Of a DNA stretch of 34,485 nt, positions 1 through 9,540 are shown one piece after another. Origin of the DNA: Gnetum montanum (taxonomy: Eukaryota; Streptophyta; Gnetopsida; Gnetales; Gnetaceae); the NCBI GenBank assembly GCA_015680685.1, contig MNCI01020783.1, positions 131,371-165,855 of the forward strand. The letters run 5' to 3'. Position numbers and translations under genes: made by a program. The notes under the pieces were generated by a model, which worked only from the letters and a program-made list of their open reading frames with translations, was not told the DNA's origin and did no database searches. The stretch's first letter is position 1. The number at the start of each line of letters is the position of its first letter.

Positions 1-392
1 AAATCTTTATTTGAGCACTGATGTACCTAAGCACCTCAGTGTAAATGACAATAAAGACAAGCTTTTCTAATCAAACATTGTAGTACTTGGAATAGATTAA
101 TGTTTTCCTTATGCATTTATTATTTAATTAATTTAATCAATTTTAATTAAGTAATACATATAAATTTAATAAAAAACATAAATACAACTACTTTGAGCAT
201 AAGTTACGCTTAGTAATTCCAATTGCGCTTAATGCTTGATAGCCCATTAGCATTGCACCATGTTTAAGATGTGTATGGAAAGTGGGCATGGATGCTTATG
301 ATAGGATTAGTTAACTGTTAGTTATTTATTATATTAATTATATTAATTAAATATTAAATTTACTTTATTTCAGGAACTTAGGAAAATCTAGT
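1..392 (+). repeat. Partial L-family LTR, plus orientation
   Basis: This stretch is the imperfect reverse complement of about 680-1052 in the neighbouring minus-strand LTR. The shared end is ATCTTTATTTGAGCAC at 3-18, mirrored near 1036-1052. Further matching blocks are GGAAAGTGGGCATGGATGCTTAT (split by mismatches, near 278-300) and the TTAATTAA-rich stretch. It is therefore the middle of an LTR running left to right. Its U3 and TATA lie outside the window, and its last part is missing where the next LTR begins. No reading frame is present. Confidence 0.7.
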
Positions 393-1349
393 TGATGAGT
401 GGTTGAGGTACCCCTATGCCCAACCATATGAATCACGAAGCACTCATGCATGATCTAGTCGAATTCCATGGACTCTATAGTTTTCAGTACACTAATCTTC
501 TAGGAAGTGAACCTTGATTTAAGGTCATTCATTGTCTTCCCAATTACACTTCTCAAGGTCAAAAGTATGGTTAAGTGTAATCAAGACATATGATTTTTGT
601 CATTTTATGTTTTAGGTTCTTTGGTGTTTGAAGAAAGAGATAAAGAAATTTAATGAACAATTTGATTTAACTAACTAACTAATCTCTAACTAGTCCTAAA
701 ATAAGCATCCAATCCCACTTTCCATATAGGTTTTAAACCCATGTATCCATTGCTAGGTTACCATGTGCTACACTACTAAGCACACTAAGCAATAATGTTG
801 CTAGGATTACCAAGTGAATATGTCTTTACACTTAAAGCAATCGTACTTATGTACTTAATCTATTTAGCTTAATCAATTAAAGTCTAATTGAGATTAAATT
901 AACTTAATTGATTAAATATTTAATAAAAATAATAAACGCATAAAGAAAGAATTTAAACTATCTAGAATGCTGCAAGGTTTATCAAGAAGCTTATCCTTAT
1001 TGTTGTACACACTAGTGTGGGTCAAATATAATAGTGCTCAAATAAAGATCTGTACACTCAATGACTCCTACTGCAGGCACTTGGGAAAATATTCTAACTT
1101 TCAAATGTTAAAATTATAAGAGTTTAGCTACTAGTATGACTTGAATTCCCATAAACACAACTAGGAGCTTGTATTTATAGTTTTTACTATATGACTATGT
1201 TGAAAGGGCCCCATCAATGAAGTAAGCGCTACATCAACATAGCGCTGTTGATGGAACAACATCATGTAAATGGGGCCTCATTGATGGGGGCCTATCAACA
1301 AGGTCATGTCAATGAAAGTTCATCAATGTAAAACATTGATGCTTCATCA
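393..1349 (-). repeat. L-family LTR (3' LTR of a minus-strand element)
   Basis: On the minus strand this LTR starts TGATGAAGC (plus-strand end at 1349) and ends ACTCATCA (plus-strand start TGATGAGT at 393). These are the same terminal motifs as the better preserved LTR at 6598-7598. The sequence just outside 1349, read on the minus strand, matches the sequence just before 6598: both have a block reading ATAATCCCATACC and both end in a short tract followed by TA then TGATGA. That makes this a 3' LTR with internal sequence at higher coordinates. Length is 957 bp. It carries a TATA box and inverted motifs in U3. Confidence 0.75.
1172..1349 (-). promoter_or_regulatory. U3 promoter with inverted-motif array and TATA box
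   Basis: TATAAATA lies on the minus strand at 1172-1179. Upstream of it in U3 are clustered inverted motifs: GGGCCCCATCAATGA at 1206-1220 against TCATTGATGGGGGCC at 1278-1292, and CATCAACA against TGTTGATG within 1232-1253, centred on AGCGCT. Several more CATCAATG/CATTGATG copies follow up to 1345. I infer retrotransposon enhancer elements; the palindromes and TATA are directly visible. Confidence 0.6.
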
Positions 1350-1960
1350 TATCCTAATAATTGAATGAAAACTTGTCCTCAAGTTCCCTTACAAATTTGG
1401 GAAGGTATGGGATTATTGACTAACTCTTAACAAAATAGACTGACTTGACAAAACTGAGTGCATGAGTGTACAAATAAACAAATTACAAGAAATTGTGATC
1501 TTCATGACACAAAATTGAACACCATGGCATGAATATAAAAAATTAGAAAACACATCATCTAATGGCATGAAGATTATGATGAAGATTAGATAGTCCTAGG
1601 TGGTGGAGGCTCCGAAGGTTCTAAAGAACCTTTGCCAGCATCAAGCACATGCAATAGCTAATGTAGCTATGGATATCCTACTATGGTTGCAACCTCCAAT
1701 GGAAGGTTAAAGGCATCTAGTAATGTCTTCATCTTCTCCTCCTTACTCTGAGAATCATTTACATGAAATTACCAATCTGGGCTGGAATGGGAATATCCCA
1801 CAAATAGGGCATGACTGGGAACATCTCCTTCATATTGACAAACTAGGAATTGAACTATTTGCTTTTGATGTCAAATGCCCTGATTGCATTTTGCAACCCC
1901 TATTAGACATTCATTATCTTATTTTGAATAGTGCACCCATTACACCCACTCATCCACTCT
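1350..1960 (-). pseudogene. Decayed 3' end of a minus-strand L element
   Basis: Read on the minus strand, this segment resembles the end of the plus-strand L element at about 6200-6597. Residues KEEKMKTLLDAF followed by DAGKGSLEPSEPPPP (near 1600-1745) parallel TKEEKLQAILQFH and HDKGKAPMEEPHF in the other copy. Its 3' untranslated part shares the ATAATCCCATACC block. The reading frame carries stops. An open plus-strand frame at 1723-1968 (81 codons) is antisense to this and is not annotated as a gene. Upstream coding sequence could not be followed past about 1960. Confidence 0.5.
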
Positions 1961-2639
1961 ACAAATAAGAGGTTCTGTTTGAGGATACAGTGATATTCTT
2001 GACATCAAGGGGATAATTTTGTGTTTATTGTACCTAGAATGATGAAGGATGGACCAAGAGGGAATGATTAGGATGTGACATCAAGGGGACTTGTGGATTC
2101 TCTTTGGTGACTTTTGTGGGAGTTATCATGAAATATGGTTGTACTAAGATCCTTGTAGATCTAATGAAAAATGGGAGTAAGAGTAATCAAAAGGGTACTC
2201 GGAAATGAAACTCTGTTCTAGGAGGTTCCACTGGAAAGACATGCACCCATGCCTGAAGGTTGGTGATTTCTTTGGATTCAGTAAAGTGAAAAAGAAAAAA
2301 AAAAGAGAAGAAGAAGAAAAGAAAAAGGAAGTTCCATAAAACAAAAAAAAATCACTCCTCCCTTGTACTAAACGCTAAGTGATCGTACGCCTTGCTGTGA
2401 TGGTACTCTCACAGTTGTTCATCATAGTATGAAATAATGCGATGTCACTGTTTAAAGGATGCTCTTGGTCTTGATCTTGGAATGATGGGTTAATGACATG
2501 TTAATCATGATTTACATGCAAGAGTCATTGTGCCCAAGATTAGCTACCTCATGTCCCAATCTCTACGATCCCTTTCTATACTTCGTCTCATCTCACTGTT
2601 CATGTAATTGTAGCTCATGACCCATGTAACATAAAATTT
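1961..2639. other. Non-coding stretch with purine-rich tract
   Basis: No gene is recognised here. An A/G-rich low-complexity tract runs from about 2281 to 2335 (long A runs broken by single G and GAAGAAG). The minus-strand open frame across it is only the complementary pyrimidine run and is not credible coding sequence. The segment may be further internal sequence of the minus-strand L element, but no homologous block supports that. Confidence 0.4.
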
Positions 2640-2830
2640 TCATCTCATTATGGTGATATTTATATGTGCGTGTTTTGTGGAGTTAGTGCGGATTACATTT
2701 CACCCTTCTAGTGCCCATGGACACTTTAAGTGTGATTACACAAGGGAATAATAGGTTGAAACCTACTTTGGGGAGGACCCACTTGTGTAATTTTTGGTAA
2801 TCTTCATTTATTCTCTAACTCACACACACC
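2640..2830 (+). repeat. Dispersed repeat, copy 1
   Basis: This segment resembles 12065-12235 in the same orientation. Shared blocks are GTGTGATTACACAAGGG (GTGTGGTTATGCAAGGG in the other copy) and a TTTGGGGAGGACCCACTTGTGTAA-like stretch (a one-base-shorter, diverged version in the other copy), with weaker similarity before them. It has no coding potential. It may belong to the untranslated or LTR part of an element family; its ends are not defined. Confidence 0.45.
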
Positions 2831-3098
2831 ATTTCTTACCCTCAGCCTAATTTTCATAAATTTATTTCCCTATTATTATCCCTCAAAATTTTAACGTTCC
2901 AATGTACCATTACATTCCCTTTTCTTTGTAACTGCCAAATTTTTAATTGCTCAATTCACATCATTATCATTCAAAGTGCCTCTCAAATTCATGTTATTAT
3001 GCTTGAATCTAGTAATCCTTGTTAATTTCCTTATTTTACACCATTAATTTCAAGAAAATAATTAAAGATTCGGTCTTTTTCATGTGTCTCACCTTAGT
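2831..3098. other. AT-rich non-coding stretch
   Basis: No reading frame, RNA gene or repeat boundary is recognised here. It lies directly before the palindrome-rich promoter at 3103-3194 and may contain the start of that element. Confidence 0.35.
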
Positions 3099-3102
3099 TG
3101 GG

Positions 3103-3194
3103 ACGTGATATCACGTACGCGATATTGCGTTCCACGTGATATCGCGTACGCGATGTACCATACTCAATATCACATCCTATTTACCTATAAATAG
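3103..3194 (+). promoter_or_regulatory. Palindromic motif array and TATA box of an L-like U3
   Basis: ACGTGATATCACGT at 3103-3116 is a perfect palindrome, ATCGCGTACGCGAT at 3141-3154 is another, and CACGTG lies at 3133-3138. TATAAATA follows at 3186-3193. The same ATCGCGTACGCGAT core occurs at 6610-6623 before the TATA box of the L LTR, so this is probably the U3 of a related element on the plus strand. Sequence downstream of the TATA box does not match the 6598-7598 LTR, so it is not simply its 5' partner. Confidence 0.6.
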
Positions 3195-3699
3195 GAACCC
3201 CCACTGCAACACTTCGCATCATTTGGCCATTTACACAGGGGAATTTTTTGAATTTTTTCTTTGCGACTTGCGATTGCATGACCCTTGCTTTTACACTTAT
3301 ATCTCGCGCACTGGTACTCCGATTTTAATTTCGTTTGAACATGCTTGAACCTAGAGTGTTTAGTTTAGTCATGGGGGAGAGACACTTGCTGAAAAGTGCC
3401 TAAATTTTTTGAAATTTTTCATTCCCCAAAGGACATCAATTAAGGTAATTAATATTAACACTTAGAAACATTGTGCCAAAATTCATATGACCTCAAGTAT
3501 ACCAGGAGATTAAACTGAAAATCCACCTAAGTCATAGGACTCATCACTATAATTTTCAGGAACGATCACACGTTATAATATATGATCTTTAATTAAGGCA
3601 ACTAGTAAGGTATAACTTGATTTCCAAAACAACCTTACTAACGTTTGGCCCATGTGATTGCAGATAGCCTCGAAATGCTCATAGCAGGAGTGTCTTATC
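3195..3699 (+). other. Leader-like non-coding segment
   Basis: This segment lies between the TATA box at 3186 and the start of the long decayed reading frame. It contains GTCATGGGGGAGAGAC near 3368-3383, which resembles the polypurine tracts before gypsy LTRs elsewhere in the window (12481-12492 on the minus strand and 34209-34221). No LTR end or primer-binding site could be placed. A 70-codon open frame over the promoter (3136-3348) is not supported by any domain. Confidence 0.35.
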
Positions 3700-6230
3700 C
3701 AAGGTGGAGCAAAACAACCTAGGAGAGGTAGAACGCAAGGTCTTGCTGGACAACATACCAAACAAGAGGTGAACTCATTTAGTATCCATCAAGATGAACC
3801 TCCTACCAAATGATCTAGGCAGGCAGAAGGAGGAGTTGCTGATGCGCCTGAACTGGGACAACAACTCACGTTGCCCACTAAATGCGTTTAGGCTATCCAT
3901 ACGAAGTCCACAATTGCTTCAATGATTGTGGAACTTAACTTTAAATCTTTTGTAGAGTTCACTCCTAAGGATATTAGGGATCAACTTAAGGGGTCTCCCT
4001 TATGGCCTATCCTCTCTAAAAGCAGTGCCTGTTACTTAGGCGAAACGTACCTATTCTGGCACAATAAGGAGAAAGGCACCACGGTTAATATCAGTGGTGT
4101 GATAGTAGATTTTTTTATGCAGGAAATTTTGGAAGTGTTAAACCTTCCAAATTCAGGCTCCCATGTTGCTCAGTTATCCACTCAATCAGACCCTGATGTG
4201 GGAAAGGATTGGTTAGAGAAGGCTTACGGCAGAGATAAAGCTTTGGTGAGCTGACGATGGAAGAGCGGGTTTATTTCAAAATTGGAACCTATCACCTCTT
4301 CCCCACAAAAGGTGTGAAAAGGAATATCAATGTATGCAATGAGAGGATATGCAGTGTTGATGGAAAAGGTTAATGCTAACCTTCCCTATCTATATTTAAT
4401 GAAGATCCTAAGGCGATTCAAAGAATGGAAGTCAGGGAAGATGGCACTCCCTTTTCCCTACCTTATCAGAAAATTGTACCAATGGGTTGGTATTCGAGGA
4501 TACACAACTGACGCCCTCCGAAAGGCCCAAAATGCTTGTTATGCTAAATTATTAAAGGTGTTAGCTCTAAGAAAGAGCATTGGTGAAGAGCTTGGACTAG
4601 ATGAAGAAGAAGAAGCACAGATGAATGGATCACCTGCAACTCAACTTATAGGACCCAGTTAACCTCTAGCCATAAGTCGCAGCCAACAATAAGAAGCAGA
4701 ACCTAGCATAGGCTAGGATCAACCACCACCGCAAGACTACAAACCGTCGATGACCCATCATAGGGCCATCACCGAGATGGTCAGTTAGGGAAGTCATGAT
4801 GACACAAATCTCTTCTGCACTAGTGATGATGCTGACCAGCCTACTATTTCAGTAGATCATACAAGGGGTGAGTTATCAATGCAAATAGGATGAGGGGAAA
4901 GCAGATGGTCACAATAGATCTCTAGAAATGTGGCATCTTTTCAAGTGTAATTAGAGACTAGTGAAGGGGCCACTGTGGTGGTCATGTAACACCAGGATGC
5001 CATGGGAGCTATTGAACTGGTCCCTAACCACATCAAAGAATCCTTTAACATGCCTGTTGTGCCACTGGAAGATCTTTTAGGAGCACGAGATGCTCAAAAT
5101 ATTGCCAGAACCTCAATGACTCCTGTGGAACATGAGGATTCATTGGACAGATTGCTTCAAACAGGACAAGTTTTGATGTCTCTGTTTGACATCCCCTAGG
5201 ATGTAACAGTAATTCAATTAGACCTCATTTCCACAAAGGAGAAGATGGTCATATCTGAAGTAAGGGTAGAGCATGCTGAAGCTGAAGTGCAAAAACTACA
5301 AGAGCAGCTCATAACCTTACAAGCAGCACAACGGGATCCTTTGCAATTCGTTCTTGTAGACCAGCTAGAAAGTTTCAGAACTAAGAAAATAACAAAGTTA
5401 ATTTCAAAAAATAAAATGGTGGTAGAAGAGAAGGAGATAGCCACTTGGGATGCCTCCATAGAAAAGGTGCAAACACATGCGCATCTTAAGGCACTCAGGG
5501 CCTTAGAAGAAGAGAATAAGTAATTGGTTGCAGATAACCTTCGGTTGACTTCTGTGGAGAAACAAAAGAATGTTCTCGATGAACACTTTCATCAATTGTG
5601 AGAATAGTTCATTCAAGTCAACCAGGATGTAAGCCATTTAGCCAGAGAGAATCGAACCCTCTCAATGGAGGAGGTACGTGCTATTCGACAAAAATCAGCC
5701 ATCGAGATTAGTGCGTGGTAGAATGAGCCTAAACAACATGAGAAGTTGAAGGAGCATTTCGATGATCAGGTGGGGATGTACAAACAAATCCTGAAGAAGG
5801 AGATCCATATAGCCAAGGCTCAAACCAACAACATTAGTGCCTAGCACACTGATTGGAGGGCCATAGTGGACACTTATGCTTTTGCCCACCAAGCGGAAAT
5901 TAACAACTAGGACCTGCAGATCCAAGACTTGACTAAATACATGAAGTTGGAAAACCTTCAATATGCCAGCCTAGCCATGTTAACAGTAGGATGCTCAAAG
6001 TCAGAGCTCGAGCAGTAGGTAGCTTCCACCCACATAAAATATGAAGCAAAATTTGCAGAACGAAAAAATTTGGCCAAAAAACTAGATGTTGTAAATTCTT
6101 AACTTCTAGTGGTAAAAGAAAGCTACCAAGGACAGAAAGATGTGGCAACTGACTTGGCTCGACGGCTAATAGAGCTTCACGAATACAAGGACAAAGCCAA
6201 AGCCTATGAAGAGGAATGATGGGTGTTTGT
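3700..6230 (+). pseudogene. L-element long gag-like/coiled-coil protein, stop-riddled
   Basis: One reading frame (phase of position 3922) stays coherent for about 840 codons. It is broken by about a dozen in-frame stops, mostly TAG where CAG would fit (for example near 3889, 5196, and several between 5600 and 6020). A short patch at about 4255-4330 continues in another phase and then returns. The N-terminal part (3922-4660) has a globular segment with motifs such as SPLWPILSKS and LFWHNKEKGTTVN, then LPYLYLMKILRRFKEW and VGIRGYTTDALRKAQNA. From about 5200 to 6200 it is rich in Glu, Lys, Gln and Leu with heptad-like spacing (EAEVQKLQEQLITLQAA), which suggests a long coiled coil. The plan recalls plant 'putative transposon protein' or gag-like frames of non-autonomous LTR elements, but I do not recognise the family. 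No protease, reverse transcriptase or integrase motif is present. The true start is unknown. Confidence 0.6.
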
Positions 6231-6597
6231 GATGTGGTATGTCAAAGCCAATCAGATGTTCCCACAACTACCCTATCCGTGGAAAGTGCCAACTCCATCA
6301 AACATCAAAGCATCAGCATGGATGGCATAGGACCCTTAGACCAAAGAGGAGAAGCTCCAGGCTATTCTTCAGTTTCATCAACCTTCAAATCTTGGAGCAC
6401 ATGACAAAGGGAAAGCACCCATGGAGGAGCCACATTTTTGTAGTTGTAGTATTTTTTCTCTATGTTGTGTATTCCCACACTGCAGCATTAGTCCATTTCT
6501 TTTTCGAGTTAATAATCCCATACCTATCCTCTGTGTAATCACTGAATCTTGTTCTCCTTGTAACTCAAGGATGAGTTTTTATTCAGTCGTGGGGGTA
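6231..6597 (+). other. C-terminal remnant, 3' untranslated region and polypurine tract of L element
   Basis: The decayed frame continues to about 6460 (KEEKLQAIL and KGKAPMEEPHF). A 3' untranslated stretch follows, with ATAATCCCATACC near 6509-6522. It ends in GTCGTGGGGGTA at 6586-6597, directly before the LTR start TGATGAG. This tract is the likely plus-strand primer. The minus-strand relative at 1350-1720 has the same arrangement in decayed form. Confidence 0.6.
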
Positions 6598-6609
6598 TGA
6601 TGAGACGCA

Positions 6610-6733
6610 ATCGCGTACGCGATATCATGTCCACCACGATATCGCATCCCCCATGATATTGCATAAGTGATATTGCGTCTTCCCTATGATATCACGTATG
6701 CGATATTGCAGTTCGTTGTCATATCTATAAATA
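6610..6733 (+). promoter_or_regulatory. U3 palindrome array and TATA box
   Basis: ATCGCGTACGCGAT at 6610-6623 is a perfect palindrome. Degenerate copies follow to 6709 (GATATCGCATC, GATATTGCATAAGTGATATTGCG in pieces, GATATCACGTATGCGATATTGC at 6688-6709), separated by short pyrimidine spacers such as CCACCAC and CTTCCCTAT. TATAAATA lies at 6726-6733. I infer tandem enhancer sites of the LTR promoter. CpG-to-TpG decay explains most differences between copies. Confidence 0.65.
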
Positions 6734-7022
6734 AGACGTGGCACTCCCTTGTTCGGAATCCCAATTTATAATTAGCGAAGCTTTGGTAGTTTGATCCCTC
6801 CAGAGTTAGATTTTTTTCCGTGTCTGCTCGCAGTGAGGTGACTATGATTGTACGGTGTCTTTATTCGACTGTGTCGTACTTGGACACGCACATGACCAGT
6901 AATAAAGATTGAGATTACTTCATCATTGCAGCATTCACTTAGTTTATTTATTTGTTATTTATTTAATGTTATTTATTGGTTTTATAGCATGGTGTGAGTA
7001 GAACTTGACTATGAGCATCTAC

Positions 7023-7315
7023 GGATGTGTACGGCTAGTCAATGAATCGGTTGCTCATCACAATTAGTCTCTCACCCTTAAACTCCTAGAAGTGGAACGA
7101 GTATGACTTGGTTACGAGCATTTAAGTGTGACTTCTTGGTAGACTAGTGGCGTATCCAGGATCTACGCTTGGTAACCCAGTGGCGTATTTGGGATCTATG
7201 CTTGGTAATCCTAGTGGCGTACCTCAGAGCTACGCTTTGTAGTCCCAGTGGTAGTCATGCACGAAGTCCAAGATGTGTACGGTTGATCAAGGAATCAGTT
7301 GCTCATCACACTTAG
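7023..7315 (+). repeat. Direct repeats inside the L LTR
   Basis: A block of about 44 bp containing GATGTGTACGG and GGTTGCTCATCACA occurs at 7023-7066 and again at 7271-7315. Between them a 33-34 bp unit beginning AGTGGCGTA is repeated three times: 7146-7178, 7179-7212 and 7213-7246. These lie downstream of the TATA box, so they would be transcribed. Confidence 0.7.
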
Positions 7316-7598
7316 GCTAGATTAGATTCTCTTACCCTTTTCCTTGTAGCTTAGTGTAGTTAATATTCTTTTCCATTGCCTTCAAGAGTAGCGTTAGAAT
7401 TAGGAACACATTATACACCTTGTCTAGACTAAACCATACGTGACATATGCAAAACTAGTCTAGATGGGAAGACATCGAACTGTGACCTAAGGCTAACTAT
7501 CTAGGTGCCACAACTAGTCCATCTACGGAGTTCGACCGGATCGTGCATGCAACGCTCATTTTGTATGGTTGAGTGTAGGGGTACCTCGCTACTCATCA

Positions 7599-9330
7599 AT
7601 GTCCATATTACATCCATTGCGCAAGCCAAAGAATTATGGGTGCATAGCTCAATTACACAATAATAGAGAGAGAGAGAGCTAATGGCTATGGTGTATGCTT
7701 TAGAGAACTATAGGAACTATGTGCTTGAATGTAAAGTGTTTATGCACACTAACCATGATGCCATTCAATTTATAATAAATAAACTAATAGTGATCCCCCA
7801 TGTTATATCGTGGCTAGTGATCTTGCAAGAGTTTGATCTTACAATAGTAGATCAGAAAGGGATTGAGAATGTGATCACTAATCACTTTTCTTGGTTACGA
7901 TGGGACAACAAAGATGGTGAGAGCTCACTCTCTAATCAATTTCCTAATAAACTCCTCTTTGTCAATGTAATAAATGAACAACTACACACTAAAGAAAAAT
8001 GGTATGATGCATCCTCACTTATCTTCTTACTCAATTGATGCCATAGGACCTAGACTTCCAAAAGAAACAATAGTTTCTTCCTTAGGCCAAATGCTTCATG
8101 AAGATTAATGGACATCTTTACAAGGTGTGCATTGATGTCTTGGTTCATTGGTGTGTTCCTAATACTACTCAATTGCACATCCTCTGAGACACTCATGAGG
8201 GCCCTTGTGGTGGCTACTATGCAAGGAGATGCATGGTCATTAAGATCCGGATGACAAGGTATTATTGCCCAACAATCTTTAAGGATTCCCACTAATTCAT
8301 CTTCTCCTATAAATGTTATCAATGAGATGATGGGATGACCACTTAAATAGAGGATCCTCAACAATGAATCTAACCATAGGAACCCTTTAACATTCTGGCA
8401 TAGACTTCATGGATTCCATCATGTCCATGTCAAATGAAAAGGCATACATAATAGTTGTTGTTGACTATTGTACCAAATGGGCAGAAGAAGTAGTTGTCAC
8501 TGATTGTACATCTTCCACCACTAGTTAGTTTGTCCAAAAAAATGTTGTAAATAGGTTCAGAGTGCCACGTGCACTAATTTCTAACAATGGTACTCATTTT
8601 ACAAGTGTTAAATTTTGCAAGCTCATGCAATTATTGTGGGTTAAACATAAACTAACATCCTACCACTCACAAGCCAATGATTAAGTAGAGGTTACCAATA
8701 GGAAGATCAGTAAAATTTTAACTTGAACAATTAGCAAATATAGGAGAGACTAAAGCATGAAATTGAACGATGCCCTTTGGACCTATTACTCCACATGGAA
8801 GCTCCCTATAGGATACTCTCCATATGAGCTGGTGTATGAAAAATTATCAACTATTCCAATTCAATCCAAGCTTCATACACTTTCAATAGCCTATTATCTA
8901 AACCGTGACCTTAGCCTAGCATAGAAAAAGAGATTAATCAACCTGAGCATGCTAAACGAAAATTAATTAGTAGCCCTATCCTTGAATGAAGTACATAAGG
9001 AATTTAACAAAAAATGCCATGACCTTAGAATATGGAAGGCAAAATTTCAACTTGGAGACAAGGTCCTCTACTAGAACCCCACACACATACCTCAATGAAC
9101 TATGTTCCAAACATTGTGAAAAGGGCCTAACATCATTTGTGAAACCTTATCTTTTGGGATTATGTTGATCTAAAAACATGAGAGCCCAAACAAGAAACAA
9201 CTAGTCAACATGTAACAACTAAAACGTTTCCATGAGCCTACGCAAGCTAGTGTAATCAACAACTCATCAGATGGAAAACCACACTCAATACTTTGGATCT
9301 CCTCCTTTTAACTTAGTTTTGGGGAATATG
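7599..9330 (+). pseudogene. Athila-like Ty3/gypsy RNase H and integrase remnant
   Basis: This is the 3' part of a gypsy pol. RNase H begins at the LTR boundary (YIHCASQRIMGA, 7610-7650) and continues after a frameshift at a GA repeat as MAMVYALENYRNYVLE, HTNHDAIQF, LQEFDLTIVD and ENVITNHFSWLRW (7682-7900). The integrase zinc-finger region follows at 8060-8290 (LYKVCIDVL, DTHEGPCGGYYARR, YYCPTIFKDSH), then the core (DFMDSIMSMSNEKAYI, VDYCTKWAE, RVPRALISNNGTHFTS, VEVTNRKI) to about 8720. The C-terminal part (LGDKVLY, KGPNIICET, VNMXQLKRFHEP) runs to about 9270. The second catalytic Asp reads Asn (ISNNGTH, 8571-8594), while the catalytic Glu in VEVTN is kept. Many stops and shifts make it dead. 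RNase H is followed directly by integrase with no second RNase H, as in Athila-type elements. The upstream part of pol was not found. Confidence 0.85.
7664..7678 (+). repeat. GA microsatellite within RNase H
   Basis: An AG dinucleotide run at 7664-7678 falls at the Glu-Arg-Glu codons before the conserved LMAMVYAL block of RNase H. Its expansion shifts the frame between the upstream and downstream RNase H parts. Confidence 0.8.
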
Positions 9331-9540
9331 GACATCTGTGCTAATCATAGAAGTGGCTCTTCAGTTTTTATACTTTTATATTTTACACCTTTTTGTTTTA
9401 CAATTCCTTTGTTTCTATACTTTTTTGTTTTACACTTTGTTATTTTTTCAAATTTTTGTTTTACAACATTGTTATTATGTTTTATTTTTCTTGAATATTT
9501 TATAATTTATCTTATATTTTTCTTTATATTGGTGTAAATT
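9331..9540 (+). repeat. T-rich degenerate repeat after gypsy pol
   Basis: Units like TTTTTGTTTTACA recur at least three times between 9388 and 9475. The equivalent position in the two other Athila-like copies (12360-12440 on the minus strand, 34285-34350 on the plus strand) has the same TTTTTGGTTTTACAAC type of sequence. The hydrophobic open frame over it (9271-9537) is a by-product of TTT/TTA codons, not a gene. Confidence 0.6.

Larger units (their letters stand above)
6598..7598 (+). repeat. L-family 3' LTR (1001 bp)
   Basis: It starts TGATGAG (6598) and ends CTCATCA (7598), a 7-bp perfect terminal inverted repeat with canonical TG...CA ends, and a G-rich polypurine tract lies just before it. 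U3 carries a palindrome array (6610-6709) and TATAAATA (6726-6733), and AATAAAG near 6900 could serve in polyadenylation. The last 40 bp match the ends of the LTRs at 393, 20130 and 23260: a pyrimidine-purine block GGGGTACCTC with TGTATGGTTG before it. The LTR is followed directly by gypsy RNase H sequence, so the element was inserted into a gypsy. Confidence 0.85.

Noticed and set aside
1-1052. Foldback (MITE or Foldback-type) DNA transposon
   Set aside because: The inverted arms match LTRs with TG...CA ends, a polypurine-like flank and a TATA box elsewhere in the window, so two opposed LTRs explain the palindrome better.
1723-1968. Plus-strand open frame of 81 codons
   Set aside because: The minus strand here reads as the C-terminal end of the L-element frame, with matching residues and a matching 3' untranslated block.
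6610-6709. CRISPR-like array of short palindromic repeats
   Set aside because: The spacers are short and not unique, the repeats are self-palindromic and decayed, and the context is an LTR promoter in a plant nuclear genome.
9271-9537. Hydrophobic open frame that looks like a membrane protein
   Set aside because: It comes from T-rich repeats after the gypsy pol; the same tail occurs in the other two Athila-type copies without a conserved frame.
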